Part shown: piece by piece, positions 8,134 through 15,849 of the stretch
Numbering within the stretch: the stretch's first letter is position 1
How the letters are laid out: the number at the start of each line of letters is the position of its first letter
The notes under the pieces: generated by a model
Told to the model about the DNA's origin: nothing
What the model saw: the letters and a program-made list of their open reading frames with translations, nothing else
Databases searched by the model: none
Program-made: the position numbers and the translations under genes
Source: JOPF133 sp052144935
Lineage (GTDB): Bacteria > Acidobacteriota > Terriglobia > Bryobacterales > Bryobacteraceae
NCBI GenBank assembly: GCA_052144935.1
Contig: JBKQPR010000097.1
Coordinates: 1 to 51,279, forward strand
DNA length: 51,279 bases
Direction: 5' to 3'

Positions 8134-9180
8134 CTATCCGCTGGCGAGCCACCGCGCGCCGCGGCCCCTGCCAGCCAGCCGGACTTTGCCACCCTTCTTC
8201 AAGCCGGCCAGCACCTTCTTGATGAGCTGGCGGCTCGCGGCCGGCAACTGGGCCGAGAGATCGCCGAGAGTGAACTCTTCCGCCTGCGCGAGCACGCTGC
8301 CTCACCAGGTCGCTTTTGGCGGGGCGCGCAGAAGCGAATTCCACCTGCATTTCAAACTCTCGATACGCCGCGCGTACGAGACTCAGGAAGTAATTCCACC
8401 ACGGCAGGATCTCGTTTTTGCCTTCCTGCCAGCCGCGCGAACACTCGCCGAGGACCCGATAGTATTCCTCCCGGCTTAGTTCCACCAGACTCTCAAGGCT
8501 GATGTATCGGGCCACCTGAAAGCCGTGGGACTGAAGCAAGAGCGTCGTGAGGAGCCGCGCGACACGGCCGTTTCCGTCACGGAACGAGTGAACGCAAAGG
8601 AAACGAAGACGAACGTGGCCACGATCAGCAGCGGTGGGATCGTTTCGTTCTCGCAAGCCAGTCTGTAATTCCGGCAGAGGAGATCCATCGCGCCCGGCGT
8701 CTCTTCGGCTGAAGGGGGCACGAAGCGCACCCTGCGCTCGCCAGTGGGCAGAATCCCGATAATCTCGTTATCCCGTTTCTTTCATTCGCCGGCGTCTCCT
8801 GTGGCCCCGCCCTGCGCGAAAGCGTGAAGTCTCCTGACCACATCCGGTGTGATCCGAACCACGCGCTTCCGGGAAAAGATCCAATCCAGTGCCCGCCGGT
8901 AGCCTGCCAATTCCTCCTCGGAACGGTCCCGCGGCTTGGCTCTTCCGATGACCACGGGGCGCAGGCGGTCGGGCGATACGGTCACACCTTCAATGCGGTT
9001 TGACGACTACGACTCCGTGCTCTGAATGAGGGCCTGCTCGCGCAGGGTTCGAAGGACTTCAGGCTTCTGACTGATCCAGAGGTCCTGTTTACCTCTCGCC
9101 TCCATCGAGGCGGCAAGCAGCCAACCGGTCCCCATGGGAATGTTTTTTTCAGACAACCTCGATAGTTCCAGAGTCGGCAT
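8134..9180 (-). pseudogene. fic: Fic family AMP-transferase, degraded
   Basis: A whole Fic gene of about 349 codons can be traced but is broken four times. The start is ATG 9180 with a GGCAGG Shine-Dalgarno, and the N-terminal helical region contains IPMGTGWLLAASMEARGKQ. In-frame TAG (9007-9009, codon 58) comes just before the inhibitory-helix motif SSNRIEG. In-frame TGA (8782-8784, codon 133) lies inside GDAGE-KKRDNEII. A one-base loss near 8604 separates LLIVATFVF from the catalytic motif HSFRDGNGRVAR. A one-base gain near 8295 separates AKSDLVRQ from the C-terminal winged-helix part (EEFTLGDLSAQLPAASRQLI). The active-site motif itself is intact. Fic proteins transfer AMP to target proteins; this copy should be inactive. 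Confidence 0.85.
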
Positions 9181-9346
9181 GGAAGACCTGCCCGGTAGCC
9201 TAATAATAGCCAATTCTCGATTGAGTAGCCAATTCTCTTTGCCGGGAGTGGTGGGAGCCGACAGCAGCGCAATGGTCAAATCCAGGCTTGCGCCCGCGGC
9301 TCTTGAATCCACATCGTGAAAAAGCCTGTTTCATATCCAGCAATCC

Positions 9347-9381
9347 GTTTCCCGTGAAACACGTTGTTTCACGTGAAACAA
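9347..9381. promoter_or_regulatory. parS: Tandem parS centromere sites
   Basis: TGTTTCACGTGAAACA at 9365-9380 is identical to the 16-bp bacterial parS consensus bound by ParB, and the symmetry extends to 18 bp (9364-9381). Four bases upstream of that, GTTTCCCGTGAAAC at 9347-9360 is a second copy with one change in the 14-bp core. No parA or parB is in the window. The pair lies between the broken fic gene and the three-gene ATPase operon. Confidence 0.85.
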
Positions 9382-9554
9382 CCCGGCGGCAACGGCTGCG
9401 CTGCCTTCATAGCCAGTTCCGGATCGGGGTAGCCAATCCGCTGGTCGGCCACTGGATTTTCCCGGGGCACAACGCATTCCTTTCGGTTGCACGACGGTCG
9501 ATTCATCGCTTCAATAGTCGATCTGCTACCATTGGTCGAGAACCGCGGAGAACG

Positions 9555-9584
9555 TCGAATTGCTCTGCAAAAATTGCAATTCGA
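9555..9584. promoter_or_regulatory. Nested inverted repeat upstream of the ATPase operon
   Basis: TCGAATTGC (9555-9563) and GCAATTCGA (9576-9584) are perfect complements with a 12-base AT-rich spacer, which itself overlaps an inner TGCAA-AAA-TTGCA palindrome. It is 80 bases before the first gene of the operon, a sensible place for an operator, though no binding protein can be named. Confidence 0.35.
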
Positions 9585-9663
9585 GCAAGCGTGCCCGCCT
9601 ATTTGCGCCGGGGCGTTTCTCGCGGTTAACCCAAGGACCTGGCGGACGAAGTGGAGGAAACGA

Positions 9664-10437
9664 GTGACATTCGAAGCGGGATTTGCAGACACCGAACGCG
9701 CGGCGACCGCCACAACCAAAGTCGTGGCGACTCTTGCCGCTGCGGCGCGCCAGTTTCACAAAGCCGCCTCGGAAGGCGACCTTCTGAAGATGCGAAAGGT
9801 GTCCGAGCGATTGTCGACTATCCTGGAATCGACGCGCCAGGAGGTTGGCAACGCGAGATCGGCATGGCCCTTCAGCCCGGAGGAAGAAGAAAAATACCTG
9901 AAGGAATCGTTCGCCGCCGAGCTCATCGAAGCGGCCAAAGGGGAGGGGCTTCAGATCCAGCAACGTGACGAGGGCCTTGTCGTGTTCCCTTCCATTTTGC
10001 GCATTCTGCCGGCCGACCGGGCGGCAAGAATCAACCGAACCAAGGTGCAGGGAATCCGCCCTACCTGGCTTGCAAAACGCCTGAAAGCCATTCAGGCCAG
10101 AAAACCCAGAGCCTCGACAGAACAGTTTCTGGAAGTGCTTCACCGGGCGTACCGGTTGCTGGCCGGCGCCGATTATGGAAAGACCGTCGCACTGGCGAGT
10201 ATCTATGAGACTTTGACGCTGCTGCCGGGATCGGCAACTAATTACGATCAGACGGATTTTGTCCGTGACCTCTTTCTGCTGGACCGGAGCGGCGTCACCA
10301 GAACGAAGTCGGGCTCGATCTACTCCCTTCCCGCCAGCACGGGCACAAAGACCGCCAGGGGAACGTACTTTTTCGTTTCGCCGGAGGGCGAAACCGTAAC
10401 TTACTATGCAATTCGATTCAGTGAGGCGCCGGAATGA
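9664..10437 (+). CDS. Unknown protein, first gene of BrxD-like ATPase operon
   Basis: A 257-aa protein. The frame is open upstream, but GTG at 9664 is preferred because GGAGG stands 6 bases before it and the helical protein-like sequence begins there. Residues 1-65 form a long amphipathic helix (possible coiled coil). A strand-rich middle follows (LQIQQRDEGLVVFPSILRIL), then a helical part, and a C-terminal segment (FVRDLFLLDRSGVTRTKSGS, TYFFVSPEGETVTYYAI) that could be a winged helix plus beta wing. I cannot name a family. The TGA overlaps the ATG of the next gene by 4 bp. Together with the two following P-loop-type genes this looks like the adaptor or DNA-binding part of one complex. Role unproven. 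Confidence 0.75.
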   Translation: MTFEAGFADTERAATATTKVVATLAAAARQFHKAASEGDLLKMRKVSERLSTILESTRQEVGNARSAWPFSPEEEEKYLKESFAAELIEAAKGEGLQIQQRDEGLVVFPSILRILPADRAARINRTKVQGIRPTWLAKRLKAIQARKPRASTEQFLEVLHRAYRLLAGADYGKTVALASIYETLTLLPGSATNYDQTDFVRDLFLLDRSGVTRTKSGSIYSLPASTGTKTARGTYFFVSPEGETVTYYAIRFSEAPE

Positions 10438-11402
10438 CGACATCCATCACTCCTGCCGAGTGGCTGAGCTTCATCGATAAGGAGTATCTGGGAGCCTTCG
10501 TGCGCGATGGCGGCGCCGCAATCAAGTTTGCCGTCCCGCTGGACGATGCATGGCGGTTGGAGATCTTTGACGGCCTGACCAAACTGGCAGAGCAAGCGGG
10601 TTACTCGGTGATCAAGATCAGCGCCGCCGAGACCAGAATTCACATGGCCGATGAGATCTTCTTCCGCACCGCCGAACAGGTCCCCTGGCGGCTCCTTAGC
10701 CGAAGATTCGTCGCCAAGCTGGCGGCCGATTCAGGCTACGTTTGGACGGACGATTTGGACGATCCGCTCTACGTCCGGCTGGCCGAGAGAAACCAGGTCG
10801 ACCCGCAGATGCTGCTGCTGGACCTGAAAAAAGCCATCGGAGAAAAGGTATTGAAAGAGCCAAAGCTATCCCGGGATTTCCGGGTTGCCATGACACATCT
10901 TTGCATTGCCGAGCTCTCCGGCGGACAAGACGGAGCGACGACCGTCCAAATTCTTACCGATTGGTTGACAGGCCGCAACAAAGCGATAAGTGCGATCAAG
11001 CCATATCATATCTTTCGCAAGATCCATCGCACCACGGCTCGCTTCTTCTTCGAATCGATGGTCCGCTGGTTGAGGGCGACGGCATACCCCGGAATGGTGA
11101 TTCTTATCGACGCCCAGCGGGTGATGCTGGCGCGCAATCCCCACGACCTTGGTGTGTTTTACAGCAAGGCCGCGGTCCTGGACACCTATGAGGTCTTGCG
11201 CGAGTTCATCGACGGAACCGACAATTTGGAAGGCTTCTTTATGGTAGTTGTGCCGGATGTCAGCTTCCTTGAGGACCAGAGCCGGGGCATCGGCGCGTAC
11301 GAGGCGCTGAAGTTCAGGGTCTTCGACGAGATTCGCGATAGAAATCTTGTGAATCCCATGGCGTCTCTCGCGCGAGTTGCGGCGTCCGCCGCGGGGGAGT
11401 GA
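10434..11402 (+). CDS. BREX-type ATPase-like protein lacking Walker A
   Basis: A 322-aa protein that by layout resembles the DUF2791/BREX ATP-binding family: an N-terminal EYLGAFVRDGG-IKFAV stretch, a helical middle, a Walker-B-like strand (GMVILIDAQRV), then DTYEVLREFIDGTDNLEGFFMVVVPD and a C-terminal ALKFRVFDEIRDRNLVNP. Where active members carry GxxGxGKT, this protein reads AVPLDDAWRLEIF, so nucleotide hydrolysis is unlikely. It is coupled by 4-bp overlaps to the genes before and after. The pairing of a degenerate and an intact ATPase (next gene) suggests a heteromeric ATPase. The family link is from recalled sequence pattern and needs a profile search. Confidence 0.75.
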   Translation: MTTSITPAEWLSFIDKEYLGAFVRDGGAAIKFAVPLDDAWRLEIFDGLTKLAEQAGYSVIKISAAETRIHMADEIFFRTAEQVPWRLLSRRFVAKLAADSGYVWTDDLDDPLYVRLAERNQVDPQMLLLDLKKAIGEKVLKEPKLSRDFRVAMTHLCIAELSGGQDGATTVQILTDWLTGRNKAISAIKPYHIFRKIHRTTARFFFESMVRWLRATAYPGMVILIDAQRVMLARNPHDLGVFYSKAAVLDTYEVLREFIDGTDNLEGFFMVVVPDVSFLEDQSRGIGAYEALKFRVFDEIRDRNLVNPMASLARVAASAAGE

Positions 11403-12670
11403 CAAGTATGGAGACCGATCAAAGGATACACTACCAGCGCGCGCTAGAGGCTCTTCGAAACGGCGTGCCCAACCGGCACGCGGTAAGCGTGCTGGGCTGT
11501 GACCAAACCGATGCCGAAGAAGCGTTTTCCGAGCGGCTGAGTGCCGTCGAGGGCGCCACCGGCGATGGCGATCAGGTCCCCGGCATTTTGTTCGCGGGTG
11601 GATTTGGCGCGGGAAAATCGCATTTGCTGGACTACCTGGAGCACCTGGCCAATTTAAGAAACTTTGTCACCAGCCGTATTGCGATCAGCAAGGAAACGCC
11701 GCTTTTTGATCCTTCCAAGGTTTTGCTCGCCGCCATCGACGGCGCGGTCGTTCCAGGATTGTACGGAGAGGCGATCCGTGAGATCGCACTTCGATTGCAA
11801 CCGGACAGCCGGAAGTACGGCGAATTTTTCGAATGGGTCAATAGTCCTTCGAGCGGCCTTAGCCAGATTTTTGCCGCGACGGTCCTGCTTCACGAAAAGC
11901 TAAAGAACGATCCGGAGCTGGTAGACGATATCGCCAGCTTCTGGTCGGGTGAACGCCTGCCGGTAAGCCGGATCAGGCAGGGCCTGAAACAGATAAACTG
12001 TTCGAGAACTTATTCGCTGAAGACGGTTAAAGTCAAAGAACTGGCCCTTCAGCGGTTCGCATTTGTCTCTCGCCTGATTCTGGCCGCCGGTTATGCCGGG
12101 TGGGTATTGCTGATCGACGAGGTGGAACTGGTGGGCCGGTACAGCTTGCTGCAGCGCGGCAGGTCCTACGCTGAATTGGCGCGTTGGATGGGCAGAGTCG
12201 AGGGAGACGTAATCCCTGGGCTTATGTCAGTGGCGGCCATCACCGACGATTTCGGTCTCGCGGTATTGCAGGAACGGGGCGACCGGGACAAAGTAGGCGC
12301 AAGACTGCGCGCGAAGGAAACGGATGAGTATCTCAACCTTGCAGGTCGTGCGGATACGGGCATGCGCCTGATTGAGCGTGAGACACGCCTGCTTCAGCCG
12401 CCCGATGAGTCCACTCTACGGCAAACCTATCAACGGCTCAAGGAACTCCACGCGAAGGCTTATGACTGGGACCCTCCCGAGATCCCGTGGCCCGCGGCTG
12501 CCATGAGACGCCCGATGCGCTCCTATGTGCGGCGATGGGTGAACGAATGGGACCTCCGGAGGCTTTATTCCGGCGCGGAGATTTCGACTGAGGAGGAGCC
12601 GGAGATTCGACCGACGTACAAGCAGGACTTGCTCCTGGAGCAGCCACCGGAGGGATCGGAAGAGCAGTAG
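11399..12670 (+). CDS. BrxD-like P-loop ATPase (DUF2791)
   Basis: A 423-aa protein matching the BREX BrxD/DUF2791 type. It opens with ALEALRNGVPNRHAV and carries a Walker A at residues 67-74 (GGFGAGKS) followed by HLLDYLEHLA. A conserved VTSRIAISKETPLFDPSKV segment follows. The Walker B is WVLLIDEVELVGRYSLLQ (D240, E241) and a sensor-like AAITDDF lies near residue 280. The C-terminus has the conserved YVRRWVNEWDLRRLY. Residues are intact for ATP binding and hydrolysis. In BREX type 2 loci BrxD accompanies helicase BrxHI, PglZ and PglX; none is here. ATGA overlap with the upstream gene makes three coupled genes. Composition (~58% GC) is lower than in core genes, consistent with transfer. Confidence 0.88.
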   Translation: MTSMETDQRIHYQRALEALRNGVPNRHAVSVLGCDQTDAEEAFSERLSAVEGATGDGDQVPGILFAGGFGAGKSHLLDYLEHLANLRNFVTSRIAISKETPLFDPSKVLLAAIDGAVVPGLYGEAIREIALRLQPDSRKYGEFFEWVNSPSSGLSQIFAATVLLHEKLKNDPELVDDIASFWSGERLPVSRIRQGLKQINCSRTYSLKTVKVKELALQRFAFVSRLILAAGYAGWVLLIDEVELVGRYSLLQRGRSYAELARWMGRVEGDVIPGLMSVAAITDDFGLAVLQERGDRDKVGARLRAKETDEYLNLAGRADTGMRLIERETRLLQPPDESTLRQTYQRLKELHAKAYDWDPPEIPWPAAAMRRPMRSYVRRWVNEWDLRRLYSGAEISTEEEPEIRPTYKQDLLLEQPPEGSEEQ

Positions 12671-12712
12671 ATCTCCGGCTGCGGGCGGCAATTCCGGGGG
12701 CCGATTCCGGGG

Positions 12713-12738
12713 GTTGGCAGGCGAATCGCCTGCCCCAC
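12713..12738. repeat. REP-like hairpin (possible bidirectional terminator)
   Basis: GGCAGGCGA and TCGCCTGCC (12716-12734) form a perfect 9-bp stem between the convergent ATPase operon and the GMC operon. With its flanks it is the reverse complement, apart from the loop, of the hairpin at 15113-15139. Confidence 0.6.
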
Positions 12739-13386
12739 CTATCCCAGCGGACTCCGCTTCATCACATACTCCACCGCTTCCCGCGGCACGCTGAAGCTGG
12801 ACATGGCCTGGTTGCCCATGTATCCAAGTTCCTTGAAGCCGATGGGGCTGGTGTAGTAGGCGTCCGCCACCATCCTTCTTGCCCAGGTGAAGAAGTGGAT
12901 GCCGGGGTTCAGCTCCGGCGATTGGTTCTTGCGCCAGGCGATCAGGTCCAGCAGCGCGGTTTGCTCCGCGGCCGTCGCGCTGAGGAAAGTCGCGCCGAGG
13001 AAATCTTTGCCCTCCGCGCGGCGCCGCATGGCGTCGTCCAGCCAGGCAATGCCGCCGGTGTAGATGGCCAGCATTTCGTCGCTCGCGGCGCACAGGAAAT
13101 CGATGAAGGCCGCCGCGCCTGCCTCCACCGCTCCGGGGGAATGCTCGTCGGCCGGCAGGATCAGCCCGCTCAGCCGCTCCAGCGTGGCGTACTCGTGGGC
13201 GGTCAGGGCCTTGGGCTGATAGGGTCCAGTTTGGGCCGCCCTGTCGGCCGCCACGGCCTGGTGCACGTGCTGGGCCTCCTGCGCGGGCAACACCCAAGGG
13301 GCGCCCGCGCCCACGGCGGCCAGGCTCATGGCGCCGCCGATCCGCCGCAACAGGCCGCGCCGCGAATAATCCGCTTGCTCAGACAT
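12739..13386 (-). CDS. Gluconate 2-dehydrogenase subunit 3 family protein (Tat-exported)
   Basis: A 215-aa protein. A twin-arginine signal (SRRGLLRRIGGAMSLAAVGAG) is followed by the subunit-3 domain, with the usual LSGLILPADEHSPGAVEAG and AAAFIDFL stretches near residues 75-95 and a conserved C-terminal half (FFTWARRMVADAYYTSPIGFKELGY). In known enzymes this small subunit is needed for export and stability of the flavoprotein dehydrogenase, which travels with it through Tat. It overlaps the end of the upstream GMC gene by 8 bp, so both are coupled. No cytochrome subunit is in the window. Confidence 0.9.
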   Translation of the reverse strand: MSEQADYSRRGLLRRIGGAMSLAAVGAGAPWVLPAQEAQHVHQAVAADRAAQTGPYQPKALTAHEYATLERLSGLILPADEHSPGAVEAGAAAFIDFLCAASDEMLAIYTGGIAWLDDAMRRRAEGKDFLGATFLSATAAEQTALLDLIAWRKNQSPELNPGIHFFTWARRMVADAYYTSPIGFKELGYMGNQAMSSFSVPREAVEYVMKRSPLG

Positions 13387-15079
13387 TGCCCTTCCTCATT
13401 TCTTCCGCCAGGTACTCGGAGGCCCTCCAGGCGAACGCCACAATGCTCAGCGTCACGTTCTTGTCCGGCTGGCTGACGAACGGCGCGGCGTCGCACACGA
13501 ACAGGTTCTTCACCTCGTGCGCCTGGCAATACTGGTTCAGCGCGGAGGTCTTGGGGTCCTGGCCCATGCGCACGGCGCCGGCTTCGTGGATGATGAAGCC
13601 GCCCACCGAAATCGCCTGCCGCGGATCCTGCTTCGGTTCCAGCGGCGTCCCGCCCATGGTGTCGATGATCGAGGCGAAGGTGTTCTGCATGTGGCGCACC
13701 TGGTTGATCTCGGCGTCGCTCCAGCCGAAATGGAAGCGCAGCACCGGGATGCCCCAGGCGTCCGTGCGCTGCGGGTCGATCTCGCAGTAGCTCTGCCGGT
13801 TGGGGATCATTTCGCCGCGCCCGGCGAAGTGCACGAAGGCGCCGTACTCCTCGCGGATCTTGTCCTTGAGCGCTTTGCCGTAGCCTTCGTGGCGGGCGCA
13901 CTGGCCGGCGAACGCCCCCAGCTCCGGCATGCCGAACCCGCCGCCGATCTCGATGTGATAGCCGCGCGGGAAATCCTTACTCTTATCGCCGTACAGCCAC
14001 CACGGCACATACAGGTGCATCCCGCCGATGCCATCGCAGTTGTGGCGGGGCATGCCCGCCAGCGCGGGGACGAAGCCGCTCATGCTGTAGCCCACCGAAT
14101 CGGTCAGGTAGCGGCCCACCACCCCCGACGAGTTGGCGATGCCGTTGGGGAAGCGCGGCGATTTGGAATTGAGCAGCAGCCGCGCCGATTCGCAGGCGCT
14201 CGCCGCCACCACCACGGCCTTGCAGCGCACCTGCCGCTCGCTGCGGGTGGCCTTATCGACGTAGGAGACGGCGGTCACCTTGCCCGATCCGTCCGTCACC
14301 AGCTCGCGCGCCATGGCGCCCGTGAGCATGGTGAGCTTGCCGGTTTTCATGGCCGGGAAGACCATCGCCTGGCTGGAGGAGAAGGCCGACGCCGTCTGGC
14401 AGCCGCGCCCGCACTGGCCGCAATAGTGACACGCGGCACGGCCGTGGATCGACTTGGTGAGCATCGCCATGCGCGACGGGATGCAGGGAATTTTCAGCCT
14501 CTGGCAGGCCTTTTGGATGAGCAACTCATGCACCCGCGGCGCGATGGGCGGCAGGAAGTTGCCGTCGGGAGCCGTGCGCAGACCCTCCTTGGTGCCGGTG
14601 ACGCCGATGAAGCCTTCGGCCTTGTCGTACCAGGGCGACATTTCGGCATACGTCACCGGCCAGGGGTCGCCGAGGCCGTCCTCGGGTTGGAAATCGTAGT
14701 CGGAGAAGCGCAGCGAAATGCGCCCGTAGTGGTTGGTGCGCCCGCCCACAATGCGCGAGCGGAACCATTGGAACCGGCTGCCCTCGGCCACCGTGTAAGG
14801 CTCGTTGGGAATGTCCCAGTAGCCGTTGGGGGCGTTGAAGTAGCCCCACTGCTGGCGGCCGAAATACATCTCGGCGTGCGGCCCTGCGCCGCGGTGGTCC
14901 ACTTGATACGGCAGCACGTGCTCTTTGAAATCCCTGGCGGGGGTGAGCATCGGCCCGGCCTCCAGCAGCGCCACCGAGAGGCCCAGATCGGTGAGCACCT
15001 TGACGGCGGTGCCTCCGCCTGCGCCCGAGCCTACCACTACCACGTCGAACACTTGCGGCGTACGTGTGATTTGCAGCAT
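13379..15079 (-). CDS. GMC-family FAD-dependent sugar/alcohol dehydrogenase
   Basis: A 566-aa GMC oxidoreductase, the large subunit of gluconate-2-dehydrogenase-type enzymes. The FAD dinucleotide motif VVVGSGAGGGTAVKVL is at residues 13-30 with E40 at the end of strand 2. RIVGGRTNHYGR (109-120) is the GMC signature region. CHYCGQCGRGC (Cys 217, 220, 223, 227) is a ferredoxin-like cluster found in this subfamily and suggests electron transfer to a redox partner rather than to O2. The C-terminus has GGFIIHEAGAVRMGQDP and NLFVCDAAPF. No own signal peptide: it is probably exported with the Tat-tagged subunit 3 encoded next. Exact substrate unknown. Confidence 0.92.
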   Translation of the reverse strand: MLQITRTPQVFDVVVVGSGAGGGTAVKVLTDLGLSVALLEAGPMLTPARDFKEHVLPYQVDHRGAGPHAEMYFGRQQWGYFNAPNGYWDIPNEPYTVAEGSRFQWFRSRIVGGRTNHYGRISLRFSDYDFQPEDGLGDPWPVTYAEMSPWYDKAEGFIGVTGTKEGLRTAPDGNFLPPIAPRVHELLIQKACQRLKIPCIPSRMAMLTKSIHGRAACHYCGQCGRGCQTASAFSSSQAMVFPAMKTGKLTMLTGAMARELVTDGSGKVTAVSYVDKATRSERQVRCKAVVVAASACESARLLLNSKSPRFPNGIANSSGVVGRYLTDSVGYSMSGFVPALAGMPRHNCDGIGGMHLYVPWWLYGDKSKDFPRGYHIEIGGGFGMPELGAFAGQCARHEGYGKALKDKIREEYGAFVHFAGRGEMIPNRQSYCEIDPQRTDAWGIPVLRFHFGWSDAEINQVRHMQNTFASIIDTMGGTPLEPKQDPRQAISVGGFIIHEAGAVRMGQDPKTSALNQYCQAHEVKNLFVCDAAPFVSQPDKNVTLSIVAFAWRASEYLAEEMRKGNV

Positions 15080-15112
15080 CCGGTTCCCTTTGGCTTTATC
15101 TTACCCCGCATT

Positions 15113-15139
15113 GTGGGGCAGGCGCTTCCGCCTGCCAAC
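15113..15139. repeat. REP-like hairpin upstream of the GMC gene
   Basis: GGCAGGCG-CTTC-CGCCTGCC is an 8-bp perfect stem with a tetraloop, flanked by GTGG and AAC. The same sequence in opposite orientation lies at 12713-12738, so the two copies bracket the GMC operon. Confidence 0.6.
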
Positions 15140-15225
15140 GCCCTTTGGCGCCGAAATTCCCAAAGCGGGTAAGCACCCGTTGGCGAGGACACGCCCGGCG
15201 CCCGGCACGGGCCCCGCTTGATCTA

Positions 15226-15254
15226 TATGCATAACTGGTGCATACTTATGCATA
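15226..15254. promoter_or_regulatory. vapBC operator candidate
   Basis: Two perfect 8-bp palindromes TATGCATA (15226-15233 and 15247-15254) surround a third TGCATA (15239-15244). The last runs into the vapB start codon, a position that would allow VapB(C) autorepression. Confidence 0.6.
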
Positions 15255-15445
15255 TGAGAACGACGTTGATCATCGACGCGGACCTGCTAGAGCGCGCCAG
15301 AGAACTGACCGGAATTCAAGAAAAGACCGCGCTGGTGCGGGCAGGCCTGGAGGCGCTGATTGCGCGTGAAGCCGGCAAACGCCTGGCCGCGCTCGGCGGC
15401 ACGCACCCCAAAATGGCCCGCATCCCGCGGCGGCGATCGGCTTGA
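15254..15445 (+). CDS. vapB: VapB-type antitoxin
   Basis: A 63-aa ribbon-helix-helix antitoxin of the DUF2191/VapB type. MRTTLIIDADLLERARELTG, then KTALVRAGLEALIARE, is the DNA-binding domain. The basic tail (HPKMARIPRRRSA) is the part that usually wraps around VapC. The start was put at ATG 15254, where the ribbon strand begins and where the TATGCATA palindromes end; an ATG two codons earlier is possible. It is coupled to vapC by TGATG. Confidence 0.85.
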   Translation: MRTTLIIDADLLERARELTGIQEKTALVRAGLEALIAREAGKRLAALGGTHPKMARIPRRRSA

Positions 15446-15801
15446 TGGTGCTCGCCGATACGTCCGTGTGGATTCAACACTTCCGGCGAGGAGAGGCAAG
15501 TTTAGCGGATCTTCTGGCCGAAGGGCTGGTTCTGATGCACCCCTTCGTATCTGGCGAGCTGGCGTGCGGCGCCCTAAAAGACCGGCTGGTAACCCTGTCC
15601 TACCTGCATGCGCTGCCACCGGCCCAACCGGCGTCGAACAGAGAGGTCCTTCAACTGATAGAAGAGCGGAGGCTTTGGGGACGCGGGCTGGGCTGGGTTG
15701 ACGCGCATCTGCTCGCTTCGGCGCTGCTGTCGCATTGCGCGTTCTGGACCCTCGACAAAAAGCTGAGAGCGGCCGCGACGGAACTGGCGCTGACCTCGTA
15801 A
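15445..15801 (+). CDS. vapC: VapC PIN-domain ribonuclease toxin
   Basis: A 118-aa PIN domain with all acidic residues expected for Mg-dependent RNA cleavage: the Asp of MVLADTSVW, the Glu of SGELACGAL, the Asp of GWVDAHLLASA and the Asp of FWTLDKKL. VapC toxins cut tRNA or rRNA and stop translation when not bound by VapB. The ATG overlaps the vapB stop. The gene looks intact, so the module is probably active. Confidence 0.9.
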   Translation: MVLADTSVWIQHFRRGEASLADLLAEGLVLMHPFVSGELACGALKDRLVTLSYLHALPPAQPASNREVLQLIEERRLWGRGLGWVDAHLLASALLSHCAFWTLDKKLRAAATELALTS

Positions 15802-15849
15802 CGCCGATTGACGTAGCGCCTCGTTAGGGTAGAATCGTTCCAACGCCTT

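Noticed and set aside
9664..12670. A complete BREX locus
   Set aside because: Only a BrxD-like ATPase and a related subunit are present; no PglZ, PglX, BrxA/B/C/L or helicase gene lies in the window.
13517..15172. 551-codon open frame antisense to the GMC gene
   Set aside because: Low-complexity His/Arg/Ala sequence; the opposite strand encodes a clear full-length GMC oxidoreductase.
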